Source of the DNA: Afipia sp.
Lineage (GTDB): Bacteria > Pseudomonadota > Alphaproteobacteria > Rhizobiales > Xanthobacteraceae
Reading direction: 5' to 3'
Length of the DNA: 61,912 nt
NCBI GenBank assembly: GCA_017474385.1
Contig: JAFVHU010000020.1
Span: forward strand, 1-61,912
This document shows positions 7,663-15,520 of this stretch, one piece after another (within the stretch, counting starts at the first letter, position 1; each line of letters begins with the position of its first letter). The notes under the pieces were generated by a model, which saw only the letters and a program-made list of their open reading frames with translations, was not told the origin of the DNA and made no database searches. The position numbers and the translations under genes were made by a program.

Positions 7663-9294
7663 ATGGATTTGGGATCGGTTCGCGCCGCGGCGTCTCAGCG
7701 GCTAAATGGGTTGAGCAACCCTATCAGAATTTTGGTGATCTTGGCGCTCTGCCTCATCGCGGGCATTGTCCTGCTGTGGCTGTTCAACCAAGTTTTCTAC
7801 TACTATTTGGCGCGTAGCTACGTTGATGAAATTTCCGATTCCTTCAACCTCAATCGAGGATTTGCAACCGCACTCATCTGGATCAGCTTTGCGCTGATCG
7901 TCGTTCTATCGGGGTGGGCGTTCTCGCTGTCCAAAAACAAGCGCAACGCCGGTTATGCGGGTTTGCTGGCACTTCTGGTTGCTCACTCCGTAACAATCGG
8001 CATGGCCGACAAAAACTTCAAGAGCAGCGGCCAAGCAGAAAAGTGTTTTGTCATGGAGCGAAACAACGTGAAGATCATGAACCGCGTCGGTATTGATCCC
8101 GACACTGGTCGTGAGTGCCGGGCACTAACCACGGTAATGGCCGAGAAAATTGAGCTCTATAAAACCGGCAAGCGCCCCACACGTATAACGTCAAACAACC
8201 CGGCGTTTTTCAGCGCGATCAGCGGCGAGCCTGTCGTCTGGTATGCAGCCGACAAGGGCGGTTCGGTCGAGTTGTATGACCTGATGGGGTATCACCCACA
8301 GACAGCCGAAGAATTGCGGCCGGTCACACCGCAAGTGGTCGAAACCTGGAAAGAGCAGAATGACCGCACCGCAAAGCGAATTCCCGTCAGGATCGATCCG
8401 AAAATCTATGCCTTTTTTGATCCCATGACCGGCGCAGCACGTGTCTGGTACTGGCGTAGCCAGAGCGGCGAATGGGAATTCTACGATGGCCCCGGCTTCC
8501 ATGCACGAACCGGAGAGCCGCTCAAACTGATCAACCGTGATGTGATCGCTGAATGGAACGCTGCGCTTCAAGCAGCGGAAGCGAAGAAGAAAGCCGACGC
8601 GGAGCAAGCTACCCGGGACGCACGCGAACGCGCCGCTGCGGCCGAGCGAGAGGCTCGCGAGCGATCGGCAGCTGAACAGCGAGCACGTGAAGCGGAACTA
8701 GAAGCCGCAAAAGAAAAGCAACTTGCTGGCGCGGAATGCGATCGACTGGCCGCAAACCCCACCGATGCCAAACGCGCGGCGGATGGCGTGCCTTTCGATC
8801 AGCTCAAAGGTATCGCCGATCAGGCAATTGAGGCCTGTACCCGTGCCACTCAGGTATATCCCGATGAAAAGCGTTACCTGTATCAGTTGGGGCGGGCGAC
8901 GTATTTCAGGGATAAAAAGCGGGCATCCGAGATTTTCACGACCCTCGTTAGCGCGCGATATGCTGCTGCATTCGACAATCTCGGCAGCTATTTGCTCTAC
9001 GATAAAAGGGATATGACGGCTGCGATTCCGATCTTCAAGCAGGGGATTGCCCTAGGCGATGCGGACTCCATGGTGACCCTCGCAGACTTGATGGATAAAG
9101 GTTACGTCCCACAAACGCCTTCGCTAAATAAGTGGACCCTGTTGAACAGCGCGGCTCAGTTAAACCATTCAGGGGCGCAGAAAGCCGTGGCGAAGGAAAA
9201 GACCCGCCTCGAAGCGGAAGACGACTCCAGAGAGGCTGCGCGGCAAGCGGGCGAGATATTCAAAGATATTCTCTTGGGAGGGGTGCGACGATAG
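7663..9294 (+). CDS. Membrane protein with coiled coil and Sel1/TPR-like C-terminus
   Basis: A 543-residue protein. Hydrophobic segments at about residues 22-48, 68-86 and 98-112 suggest two or three membrane passes. Two similar modules follow, each with an 'xFFsxxxGxxxVWYxxxxGxxELYDxxGxHPxTxExL'-type pattern (about residues 180-215 and 245-285), so this region looks duplicated. A highly charged Ala/Glu/Arg coiled coil spans about 295-355. The C-terminus has cysteine-containing helical repeats (KGIADQAIEACTRATQVYPDEKRYL, then LGDADSMVTLADLMDKG) resembling Sel1/TPR units. No specific function can be assigned. It is the last clear multi-domain gene before the prophage. Confidence 0.7.
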   Translation: MDLGSVRAAASQRLNGLSNPIRILVILALCLIAGIVLLWLFNQVFYYYLARSYVDEISDSFNLNRGFATALIWISFALIVVLSGWAFSLSKNKRNAGYAGLLALLVAHSVTIGMADKNFKSSGQAEKCFVMERNNVKIMNRVGIDPDTGRECRALTTVMAEKIELYKTGKRPTRITSNNPAFFSAISGEPVVWYAADKGGSVELYDLMGYHPQTAEELRPVTPQVVETWKEQNDRTAKRIPVRIDPKIYAFFDPMTGAARVWYWRSQSGEWEFYDGPGFHARTGEPLKLINRDVIAEWNAALQAAEAKKKADAEQATRDARERAAAAEREARERSAAEQRAREAELEAAKEKQLAGAECDRLAANPTDAKRAADGVPFDQLKGIADQAIEACTRATQVYPDEKRYLYQLGRATYFRDKKRASEIFTTLVSARYAAAFDNLGSYLLYDKRDMTAAIPIFKQGIALGDADSMVTLADLMDKGYVPQTPSLNKWTLLNSAAQLNHSGAQKAVAKEKTRLEAEDDSREAARQAGEIFKDILLGGVRR

Positions 9295-9323
9295 ACAGAC
9301 GTCCGTCTCACGGTGTCGAAAGC

Positions 9324-9596
9324 ATGACCAGCGAGCTCGCGCAGATCAAAAAGTTATTCAGTGTCCTAAAACGCGCGCCGCAGACCAAATTTTTCGGGTT
9401 GCAGGCGTTCATCTGGATACTCCCGACAATCAATGCGATTACATTATTTGCAGCCATAGCGGTCAACGTGAAATGCGGAGATCATCCGAGCGTCCCCACG
9501 CTCTCCGCCACTTCTGTACCCTCCCTTTGGATCGAAGCGAACTACAGCGCCAAACGCGGTCAGACGGTACATGCCATAGCTCGATGCGCCGCGTGA
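9324..9596 (+). CDS. Small putative membrane protein
   Basis: A 90-residue frame beginning MTSELAQIKKLFSVLKRAP, 29 bp after the preceding membrane-protein gene. It has one hydrophobic segment (FIWILPTINAITLFAAIAV) near residues 28-46. The second half is less protein-like, and the frame may be a truncated gene. No family is recognised. The following 9597-9956 region contains no gene I can support. Confidence 0.4.
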   Translation: MTSELAQIKKLFSVLKRAPQTKFFGLQAFIWILPTINAITLFAAIAVNVKCGDHPSVPTLSATSVPSLWIEANYSAKRGQTVHAIARCAA

Positions 9597-9956
9597 TAAG
9601 GGCCTCCCTCATTGGGATACTCAGCAGCGAACTGCTTGGAGCGCCGCGTTCACGCATCCACTCGTTATCGGTTCATCGGGTGCGAATATCTGATGCGACA
9701 CGCGGCCCGGGATCGCAGGAAATTTCGCCGTGGACCGCCCTCGCCCTTGTCCACTCAATTAGATTTGGTGGCTCAGCGAATCCTTCGCGACCGGTAGCGT
9801 GATTTTCAGAGAACGGTAGCCGGCCGGTGCGGTCCAACCTCGTAACCCATTGAAAGATCGAATGCTTGATGGGACTGCATCAGGCAACGCCGTGGTACGA
9901 AGCGTGGTACGAAAGAAAATCTGGGGCAGTGAAAGCTAAGAAAGTCCCATTTTTGT

Positions 9957-9968
9957 TGGTAGCGAGAG
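9957..9968. repeat. Left attachment core (att) of the prophage
   Basis: TGGTAGCGAGAG here is identical to the tRNA-Met 3' end at 56272-56283. The next bases differ (GGCGC here, AGGGA in the tRNA), so identity ends at 12 bp. This short core is usual for serine recombinases. Sequence to its left, rich in 'cgtggtacga' repeats, would be the original downstream flank of the tRNA. Confidence 0.8.
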
Positions 9969-10120
9969 GGCGCTACGGCGCTGCACCCCCCCTGTTTTCT
10001 CTGCATTTCGTGGCTTAGAGCCGTAGTTCCATAGCTGCCGATCTTGTTCGCCCTTGGTTCCAGACTTTACTTAGAGGCACGACCGAGCGCACCAACCACC
10101 CCGTCAAGAACCTCGGCCCC

Positions 10121-10432
10121 ATGCCGTTTCGCAAGATGCCGATTCTGTCGCTGGCGTTCATCCAGCGGCAGGAACGGTTCGCCCACGAAATCGATCTGAG
10201 CGCCTTGCCGCCTCTGATCTCCGGCGGCGACCGGAAGGCCAGAAGCAAGGCCATCGCGGAACAGCAGAGCGGTCTACGAACGCCCCGCCGCGTCGCGCGC
10301 AACCCCTGGCAAGCCGCCTACGGTGCCCTGGCGGTGACGTGCAGCCATTGCCGGCACTGCATGCTGCTCGATCAGGAGTTTGATGAAACGATCCTCGACA
10401 TGCTCTGCGATCGATGCCACCGGACAGTTTAG
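10121..10432 (+). CDS. Putative small zinc-ribbon protein
   Basis: A 103-residue frame with a C-terminal CSHCRHC ... LCDRCHRTV pattern that could bind zinc. It is convergent with the next prophage gene and overlaps its stop by 4 bp. No good ribosome binding site is visible before the ATG, and the frame is open upstream to the stop at 10016-10018. In the excised phage that stop would be the one ending the integrase. It may be a real phage gene or a chance frame. Confidence 0.4.
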   Translation: MPFRKMPILSLAFIQRQERFAHEIDLSALPPLISGGDRKARSKAIAEQQSGLRTPRRVARNPWQAAYGALAVTCSHCRHCMLLDQEFDETILDMLCDRCHRTV

Positions 10433-10914
10433 GCCCGGCGAGCCTTCCGGCGGCGAGCCAGCGCCTTGCGGACCTTCTCAGCCTCGGCCCGGACCTGGTC
10501 GAGCGTGCGCGCCGGGCGCGGCGTCACCTTGCGGCGCGTGGCGTGATAAGCCTTCGGCGTCAAAGCGTCGAGCATCTGCGCCGCCAGGTCCTTTTCGAAC
10601 CGATCGTCGATCAGGATACCGAGGGCGCGCGATTCAGAAATGATCGCGGCACAGGCGTTGATATGTGCCTCGTGCGGATGGCCGCTTTTCGGATCAATGT
10701 CCTGGCCGGCGCGGAGGGCGATGTTGTGCCGATCGATGGCATCGAGATAGATCGACAGCCGCACCGGATTGTTGCGCCAGTTGAACTCGCCATATTCCGG
10801 CGCGCTCTGCGCGAACACCAGCGATGCCGCGATCCGCGCCACGTTGGGATAAAGGCCGATCGGCGCTTTCATCAATCCGAGCGCATCCTTGGGATTGGCT
10901 TTCTTCGCAGTCAT
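10429..10914 (-). CDS. dATP/dGTP diphosphohydrolase-like protein (DUF5664)
   Basis: A 161-residue protein with the pattern KDALGLMKAPIGLYPNVARI, EYGEFNWRNNPV, LDAIDRHNIALRAGQDIDPKSGHPHEAHINACAAI. This is the all-alpha MazG-like helix arrangement of the DUF5664 family, annotated as dATP/dGTP diphosphohydrolases in phages. The acidic and histidine residues (E in HEAH, D in QDIDPKSG) fit metal binding. The basic C-terminus is extra. It lies at the end of the late transcript, far from the other nucleotide genes. Confidence 0.65.
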   Translation of the reverse strand: MTAKKANPKDALGLMKAPIGLYPNVARIAASLVFAQSAPEYGEFNWRNNPVRLSIYLDAIDRHNIALRAGQDIDPKSGHPHEAHINACAAIISESRALGILIDDRFEKDLAAQMLDALTPKAYHATRRKVTPRPARTLDQVRAEAEKVRKALARRRKARRA

Positions 10915-10917
10915 GGG

Positions 10918-11139
10918 TCAGTCCTCTTTGGTGAAATTGAACTTTCGCCGCGCGGCGGCCGTGCGCCGGCGATCGACGCGGGTTTTGAACTGCACGCGCC
11001 GGCCGTCCTCGATCGCGTAGTCGGTGACGTGGACAAGGGCGCAGTCGCAGCACTGATGAATGAAGCCGCGTTTCACCGGCTCGATCCATTGATCCTCAAC
11101 GATCTGCTCGTAAGGCAGCGGACGCTTTCGCTTGGTCAT
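10918..11139 (-). CDS. Conserved small phage protein, function unknown
   Basis: A 73-residue basic protein with an HQCCDCALVHVTDY segment followed by 'RVQFKTRVDRRRTAAARRK'. The cysteines and the basic tail are typical of a small phage protein that sits beside the metallophosphoesterase in alphaproteobacterial prophages. Its ATG overlaps the stop of that gene (TGATG). Confidence 0.6.
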   Translation of the reverse strand: MTKRKRPLPYEQIVEDQWIEPVKRGFIHQCCDCALVHVTDYAIEDGRRVQFKTRVDRRRTAAARRKFNFTKED

Positions 11140-12350
11140 CAGATGTTGATCCGGTGCCGGCCGATCTCGCCGTGACGACGATGCAGCGTGATCGATTGGA
11201 GCGACTGGCCGCTGTTGTAGCCGGACGCATGGGCATGCGCGTCCTTGGCCGCAAGCGTCTGGAACGACTCGCAGCGAACGTCGCCGACTTCCTTCACCGT
11301 CTCATGGTGAATGTGGCCGAACAGCATCCAGTGATATTTCGTCGCGCCCCAGGCCTTGCGCTCGCGCGTCGCCATGGTCATGGCCATGCGATCCGGCTTG
11401 ACGTTGTGACCATGTACCGCGCCGATCAACGTCGCGCCGAACCGATAAAAGAACCAATCGCTCGGATCATCGTCGATCGTAACGCGCCGGTCATTGTGAT
11501 AGAACGCCTTAAGGGCGATCGTGAGCGCGACGCTGGCGTGCGGATCGTGGTTGCCGGGAATGTTGCGGACAAGCACATGCTGATGCTTGGCGAGCGCCAG
11601 TTCGATCACGCTCATCATCAGCCGGACGCCCGTCGTCAGAATTTTATAATACCGGCCATCTACATCAAGCAGATTTCCAGATCGCGGCGTCATGTTGCGC
11701 TGATCGTCAGTGTGCTGCCAGTCGCCGAGATTGAGAATGATCGCACGCGCCGAGCGCGGCGACTGCGCGATCAGCCGTGCCGAGGTGTCGAACAGCCGCT
11801 TCGCGCCGATGTCAAGATCATAGGCCTCGCCGGTCTGCCGCCCCCAGGCCAGCAGGCCATTGTGCTGATCGGCGATCGGATACACCGACAGCTTGTCACG
11901 ATCGACGCGGCGCGGGACCGGCACCGGCTTGGCGCGGCCCTTGTAGCTGTCGAACACACCCTTGAGCGCCTGCACGAGCGCCGGCACGGCGGTATCGCCC
12001 TTTGTCTTGATCCACTTGGCGCGCGTGCGGCCGTCGGCATCGACATAGGCGGAAACGCCTTTGAGGATTTGCCCCTCGGGAATCTCGAACGGCGCGCCGG
12101 ATTCCTTGTGCTGCGTGACGAACTCGCCCTTGAACTTGCCCGCACCGTCATATTGCGCCGTTGTCCGCTTGATCTCATAGCCGGGAAGTACCGGCTCGGT
12201 GCCGAGATAGCCCTTCTCGGCCGCCCGCGTGAGGCGCAAATGAAAATTCGTCTTGGGCATGCCGGCGGCCTTGGCCGCCGCGCGCTCTGTGCCATACAGC
12301 TTGTAGAGATCAGCCGCGCGGCGGGCCTCATCGTCCGAAATCTGCGTCAT
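11139..12350 (-). CDS. Phage helix-turn-helix / metallophosphoesterase protein
   Basis: A 403-residue two-part protein. Residues 1-50 (DEARRAADLYKLYGTERAAAKAAGMPKTNFHLRL) look like a helix-turn-helix. Residues about 165-390 are a calcineurin-like phosphoesterase with ADQHNG, LGDWQH, IPGNHDPHAS and FGHIHHE motifs. Phages carry such fusions late in the genome; the substrate is unknown. The opposite strand is also open for 403 codons, a codon-structure shadow. Confidence 0.8.
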   Translation of the reverse strand: MTQISDDEARRAADLYKLYGTERAAAKAAGMPKTNFHLRLTRAAEKGYLGTEPVLPGYEIKRTTAQYDGAGKFKGEFVTQHKESGAPFEIPEGQILKGVSAYVDADGRTRAKWIKTKGDTAVPALVQALKGVFDSYKGRAKPVPVPRRVDRDKLSVYPIADQHNGLLAWGRQTGEAYDLDIGAKRLFDTSARLIAQSPRSARAIILNLGDWQHTDDQRNMTPRSGNLLDVDGRYYKILTTGVRLMMSVIELALAKHQHVLVRNIPGNHDPHASVALTIALKAFYHNDRRVTIDDDPSDWFFYRFGATLIGAVHGHNVKPDRMAMTMATRERKAWGATKYHWMLFGHIHHETVKEVGDVRCESFQTLAAKDAHAHASGYNSGQSLQSITLHRRHGEIGRHRINI

Positions 12351-12707
12351 TCACGAAATCCTTAAGATGCGCAGGAACAGCGCCTTGATGTCCGCGCCCC
12401 AGGTTTTCAAGCCGAGGCCGATAATGGCGAGCGCACCGCCGATGATCAGAGAGGCGACAAACAGTTTCTTGCCGTGGTCCTCAACGATCGGCTCGATGCG
12501 ATCGACCCGCTCTTTCAGCGGGCCGATTTGCTTGACGCCATCCGAAAGCGTTTTCAGTTCCTCGCGAACTTCTTTCCGATATGTCGCGCTTGTCTGCCGA
12601 TCGAGATCACGTTGCTCGCGATCCTGATCGACAGACTTGATATGCGACTCAATGAGGGAACGGAGCGCGCCTAGCTCATGACTCACGGGATCAATCACCG
12701 GAACCAT
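12351..12707 (-). CDS. Small coiled-coil membrane protein of the lysis region
   Basis: A 118-residue protein with an amphipathic, charged N-terminal half (EQRDLDRQTSATYRKEVREEL) and one transmembrane segment near residues 82-102 (LFVASLIIGGALAIIGLGL). It resembles short phage proteins of the DUF1515 type, though family membership is uncertain. ATG 12707 lies two bases after the Rz1 stop, so it belongs to the lysis transcript. The longer in-frame start at 12752 would overlap Rz1. Confidence 0.6.
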   Translation of the reverse strand: MVPVIDPVSHELGALRSLIESHIKSVDQDREQRDLDRQTSATYRKEVREELKTLSDGVKQIGPLKERVDRIEPIVEDHGKKLFVASLIIGGALAIIGLGLKTWGADIKALFLRILRIS

Positions 12708-12709
12708 GA

Positions 12710-13015
12710 TCAGCGCTCGCCCGCGAGGCGGCCGCGCTGGCGCTCCTCGCATTCCGTGCGTGCGTCGCTCTTGGCGTTCGCCTCGCCGATCGCGCCGGCC
12801 ATGCGGCCCAACGCAACACGCCGTGACAATCCGGTGACGTTCGGCACCGGCGTCTCACGGGACAATTCCTCGCAGGCGCTCGATGATTGAACCGCCGCCT
12901 TGCTTGGCGCGCCGGTTTCCGCGAGAAATTTCGTGCAGCCAGCGCTGCTCATCAACACTAACGCGATCGTCGCAGATTTCAGGCAGCGGCGGATTTTTTG
13001 CCAGTTCATCCTCAT
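12710..13015 (-). CDS. Rz1-like outer-membrane spanin lipoprotein
   Basis: A 101-residue protein read in another frame, mostly inside the Rz gene. Its N-terminus MRMNWQKIRRCLKSATIALV is followed by LMSSAGC, a lipobox with the cysteine near residue 26. Together with the overlapping Rz it forms the classical two-component spanin pair that fuses the membranes at lysis. An AGAAGG sequence lies before the ATG at 13015; the ATG at 13009 is an alternative. Confidence 0.7.
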   Translation of the reverse strand: MRMNWQKIRRCLKSATIALVLMSSAGCTKFLAETGAPSKAAVQSSSACEELSRETPVPNVTGLSRRVALGRMAGAIGEANAKSDARTECEERQRGRLAGER

Positions 13016-13400
13016 ATTTTTTGACCTTCTCTGAAATTGCCGACACTTCCGCGCGCGACCGCTCGGCCAGAGCCGTCTTGTCGCGGGCCGTGGCCTGTTC
13101 GTTGTCGAGTTGGAATTGCAGAAATGCGTTATCGACCCGCGCCTGCACAAGATCGTTGCGCCTGTCCGCGATGCGGTATCCAAGATTGAGCACAAAGAAA
13201 AACAGGCAAAGCGTGGCGACCGGCTTCGCAAAGGCCCGATACTGGATCGGGATAAGCGGCACCACGGCATAGAGCCGCAGGGCAAGGGCCACTCCGAGCA
13301 GAATGGCGAGCACGAGGCCGGATGTCGCGATGTTCCAATAGGCATCAACGATCTGATTGCCGATCGACTCCGCGACACCGCTCAAGAATTTATTGATCAT
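12855..13400 (-). CDS. Rz-like inner-membrane spanin
   Basis: A 181-residue protein with hydrophobic segments at about residues 25-47 and 58-73, then a long charged coiled coil (DNAFLQFQLDNEQATARDKTALAERS onward). This is the arrangement of an i-spanin or Rz-type protein. The Rz1-like lipoprotein is nested in its 3' half in a different frame. ATG 13400 (MINKFLSG) is chosen; a GTG at 13409 is possible. Confidence 0.7.
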   Translation of the reverse strand: MINKFLSGVAESIGNQIVDAYWNIATSGLVLAILLGVALALRLYAVVPLIPIQYRAFAKPVATLCLFFFVLNLGYRIADRRNDLVQARVDNAFLQFQLDNEQATARDKTALAERSRAEVSAISEKVKKYEDELAKNPPLPEICDDRVSVDEQRWLHEISRGNRRAKQGGGSIIERLRGIVP

Positions 13401-13430
13401 GGCGCGCACCGCTTTCGAGGATTGAGGAGA

Positions 13431-14021
13431 TCACCTGAAAGCACCCTCTTTGATGCCCTCGCGGCAAAGATCGCGCTCGCTCTTGCGCGCGTCGCCGGGA
13501 CGGCCACTGCGGCGAGCGATCAGGCCAGGCCGAACGACGCCGGCGCTTCGAACGTACCAACCAGTGAAGGCGTTACACGCGCCCGGCAAATCGCCGGCAT
13601 TGAGCCTTGCCATCATCGGCGACTTACAAACCGCGCCGTTGCCGGCGTTATAAGCCGCGTCGGTGAGCGCAGTCCAAACCTTGACCGGGATCGATTTCGG
13701 ATCGAGGGGGCCGCGATAACAAGACACAACGCCGTCGAGGTATTTCGGCAGGCTCTTGGCGATCTGCACGTCGCACTCGGCCTTGGTGAATTTCTGGCCG
13801 GGCTTCACGCCAGAGGCATCGGCCGGCGTTTGCCCGTAGCACCATGTCAACGGGTGGCCGGTGCCGATCTTGTCGAAGCGCGCAACCTTATCCATACCCT
13901 CCCACGTCGGGGTGAAAGTGACATTCTGATTAATGATCGCGGCATACATCGACGCACCGAGCAATGCAGCGGCCGAAACTGCTCCACCGACCTTGTGCGA
14001 CGTTTTCAACTGCATAGCCAT
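13431..14021 (-). CDS. SAR-type endolysin (GH24 lysozyme)
   Basis: A 196-residue protein. Residues 11-30 (VGGAVSAAALLGASMYAAII) form a weakly hydrophobic Ala/Gly-rich segment typical of signal-anchor-release endolysins. The GH24 active-site region follows: WEGM with the catalytic glutamate, then GTGHPLTWCYGQT, with the Cys/Thr positions of the E-D/C-T triad. The enzyme cleaves peptidoglycan after release from the inner membrane. The gene lies directly after the holin and before the spanins. Confidence 0.85.
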   Translation of the reverse strand: MAMQLKTSHKVGGAVSAAALLGASMYAAIINQNVTFTPTWEGMDKVARFDKIGTGHPLTWCYGQTPADASGVKPGQKFTKAECDVQIAKSLPKYLDGVVSCYRGPLDPKSIPVKVWTALTDAAYNAGNGAVCKSPMMARLNAGDLPGACNAFTGWYVRSAGVVRPGLIARRSGRPGDARKSERDLCREGIKEGAFR

Positions 14022-14429
14022 TTACTCAAACTCCTTTTGCGCAACGAAGCGCGCCCCGAACGCGGCGACGGTGACAAGGCCGGACAGCACCGCGAAGCGG
14101 CCCGGCTCGATCGGCGGGTGATCGACGAAAGCTGCGAATGCGACCTCCATGCCGGACAGCGCGGCCGACAGCGCGAGCAGCCGGATCGACCAGGCGCAGC
14201 GCAGCACAAGTCGCCAGTTCTCGTGCGCAAAGATGCGCGCAACGAATGCGGCGGCAGTGACGACAAATGAAACGCCGGCGAACGCGCCGCGAGAGATCGG
14301 CGGATTGTCGGCAAAGACCGGAATGACAACCTCAAGCCCCGACAGCACGGCGGCCAAGATGATCAGCCGGATTGTCCAGGCGTGCCGGAGCAAGCGCCGC
14401 CAATCCTCGACGATCGAAACGAACTTCAT
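14022..14429 (-). CDS. Holin-like membrane protein with an internal duplication
   Basis: A 135-residue protein built from two clear tandem copies of about 62 residues. Copy 1 is DWRRLLRHAWTIRLIILAAV... ending FVARIFAHE. Copy 2 is NWRLVLRCAWSIRLLALSAA... ending FGARFVAQKE. Each copy has two transmembrane segments separated by a short 'DNPPI' or 'DHPPI' loop. Single-copy relatives are phage holins, and the position directly before a SAR endolysin supports that role. ATG 14429 is used; upstream in-frame sequence overlaps the previous gene and lacks the pattern. Confidence 0.75.
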   Translation of the reverse strand: MKFVSIVEDWRRLLRHAWTIRLIILAAVLSGLEVVIPVFADNPPISRGAFAGVSFVVTAAAFVARIFAHENWRLVLRCAWSIRLLALSAALSGMEVAFAAFVDHPPIEPGRFAVLSGLVTVAAFGARFVAQKEFE

Positions 14430-14448
14430 TTTTGCGTTTCCAGATTTT

Positions 14449-14826
14449 CTAAAGCGCGCGCAGCCTGGCGCGGCCGAGCGGCCGGACACGATCGCGAACC
14501 GCATTGCCGTCATTTCCTGAAATCATGCGGACCATTCCGCCGCCGAGGCATGCGGTGATCTCGCCGACGTGATGTGACCACACGGCAATGAGGCCCGGCC
14601 GGCAAACGCTGGCCGGCGAGCCAAGGTCCGCCCATTCGCGCGCCTTGTCGAAACGCTGATCGGCGATGCCGTGACGAATGCGAAGCCAACAACCGCACCA
14701 CGGGATGCCCGCGCAGGCCGCCGGTTGCCCTCTTTCGAGCGCGAAATGCCGACGAGGCCGCGCATCCGCATCGCCGATCATGGCAACGCAAAGCACGGCC
14801 GCCGCCACAAGCGAGCGCGTCCGCAT
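14449..14826 (-). CDS. Exported NlpC/CHAP-like small protein
   Basis: A 125-residue protein with a signal peptide (MRTRSLVAAAVLCVAMIGDADA). The body has IPWCGCWLR, ADLGSP, WSHHVGEIT and ISGNDGNAV. The Cys, His and 'SGNxGNAV' spacing resembles TIGR02594/CHAP-like peptidase proteins common in this bacterial group. A peptidoglycan-related role in lysis or entry is plausible. It lies between the tail-fibre genes and the holin. Confidence 0.6.
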   Translation of the reverse strand: MRTRSLVAAAVLCVAMIGDADARPRRHFALERGQPAACAGIPWCGCWLRIRHGIADQRFDKAREWADLGSPASVCRPGLIAVWSHHVGEITACLGGGMVRMISGNDGNAVRDRVRPLGRARLRAL

Positions 14827-14871
14827 GATGGATTTTCCGAAGGAAGCGAGCCGTTGAGGCCGGCGGTTGGT

Positions 14872-15507
14872 TTAGGCGAAAGCCGCGTCGATCTCGGCGA
14901 ACGTCGTCACCGTGCCCGCATCGATCGCCGCCTTAACGCTTCGCTCGATCGAGAATTGAGCCGCGATATGATCACGCGCCGCAAGACACACCGCACCCAT
15001 ATCGGCATTGCTCAGATCGACCCAATCGTCGCCGAGGAATTTCCACGGCGAGGGATCGGCGCGCATGCCGGCTGTGATCGCGACAAACTCGGCGAGCAGT
15101 TTCGCTTGCCCGTTTTCGCGGTTGGTATCGATAACATGCCCACCCCACGCGACGCCGGCGATCTCTTTGCGCCAGCGCGCGGCGGCGTTGTATGCGGCAA
15201 GCTCGATCACCGTCGGCGGCGACGCCGGCGGCGCAGTCGGACTCAAGCCCAACAGACTAGGCTCGCCAAGCGCAACAATTTCAGAGCGCGAGCCATCGCC
15301 GGCAAACCACACCTCGCCGCGATGATCGGCCACGATCAACCACGCATCACCGTGAAACAGCGGGACTTGATTCGCGCCACACACCGGCGGCGCGACAGGC
15401 GTCGAAAACGCTGGATGCAAGAACTCGCCGGCGGCCATCGGATCAGGATCGGCGAGGCCGGCACCGGCCAACTCGCCAGTCTCGTGACTGTAGAAATAAA
15501 TCTTCAT
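14872..15507 (-). CDS. Tail-fibre accessory protein with DUF4376 domain
   Basis: A 211-residue protein beginning MKIYFYSHETGELAGAG, a common opening of phage fibre-associated proteins. The second half (ARWRKEIAGVAWGGHVIDTN, SPWKFLGDDWVDLSNADM, AARDHIAAQFSIERSVKAAID) matches the DUF4376 pattern. Such proteins assist fibre assembly or sit on the fibre tip. The ATG at 15507 is chosen over the in-frame upstream region to 15633, which would overlap the fibre gene. Confidence 0.7.
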   Translation of the reverse strand: MKIYFYSHETGELAGAGLADPDPMAAGEFLHPAFSTPVAPPVCGANQVPLFHGDAWLIVADHRGEVWFAGDGSRSEIVALGEPSLLGLSPTAPPASPPTVIELAAYNAAARWRKEIAGVAWGGHVIDTNRENGQAKLLAEFVAITAGMRADPSPWKFLGDDWVDLSNADMGAVCLAARDHIAAQFSIERSVKAAIDAGTVTTFAEIDAAFA

Positions 15508-15520
15508 GACAGAGCGGCCC

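Noticed and set aside
9597-9956. Search for an integrase remnant of an older island sharing the tRNA-Met site.
   Set aside because: The flank has short 'cgtggtacga' repeats, but no integrase-like frame could be read.
9806-10006. A 66-codon frame across the left attachment core.
   Set aside because: It crosses the phage-host junction, so it exists only in the integrated form, and has no start signal or family.
11154-12365. A 403-codon plus-strand frame of the same length as the metallophosphoesterase.
   Set aside because: Codon-position shadow; the minus strand has complete phosphoesterase motifs and junction overlaps with its neighbours.
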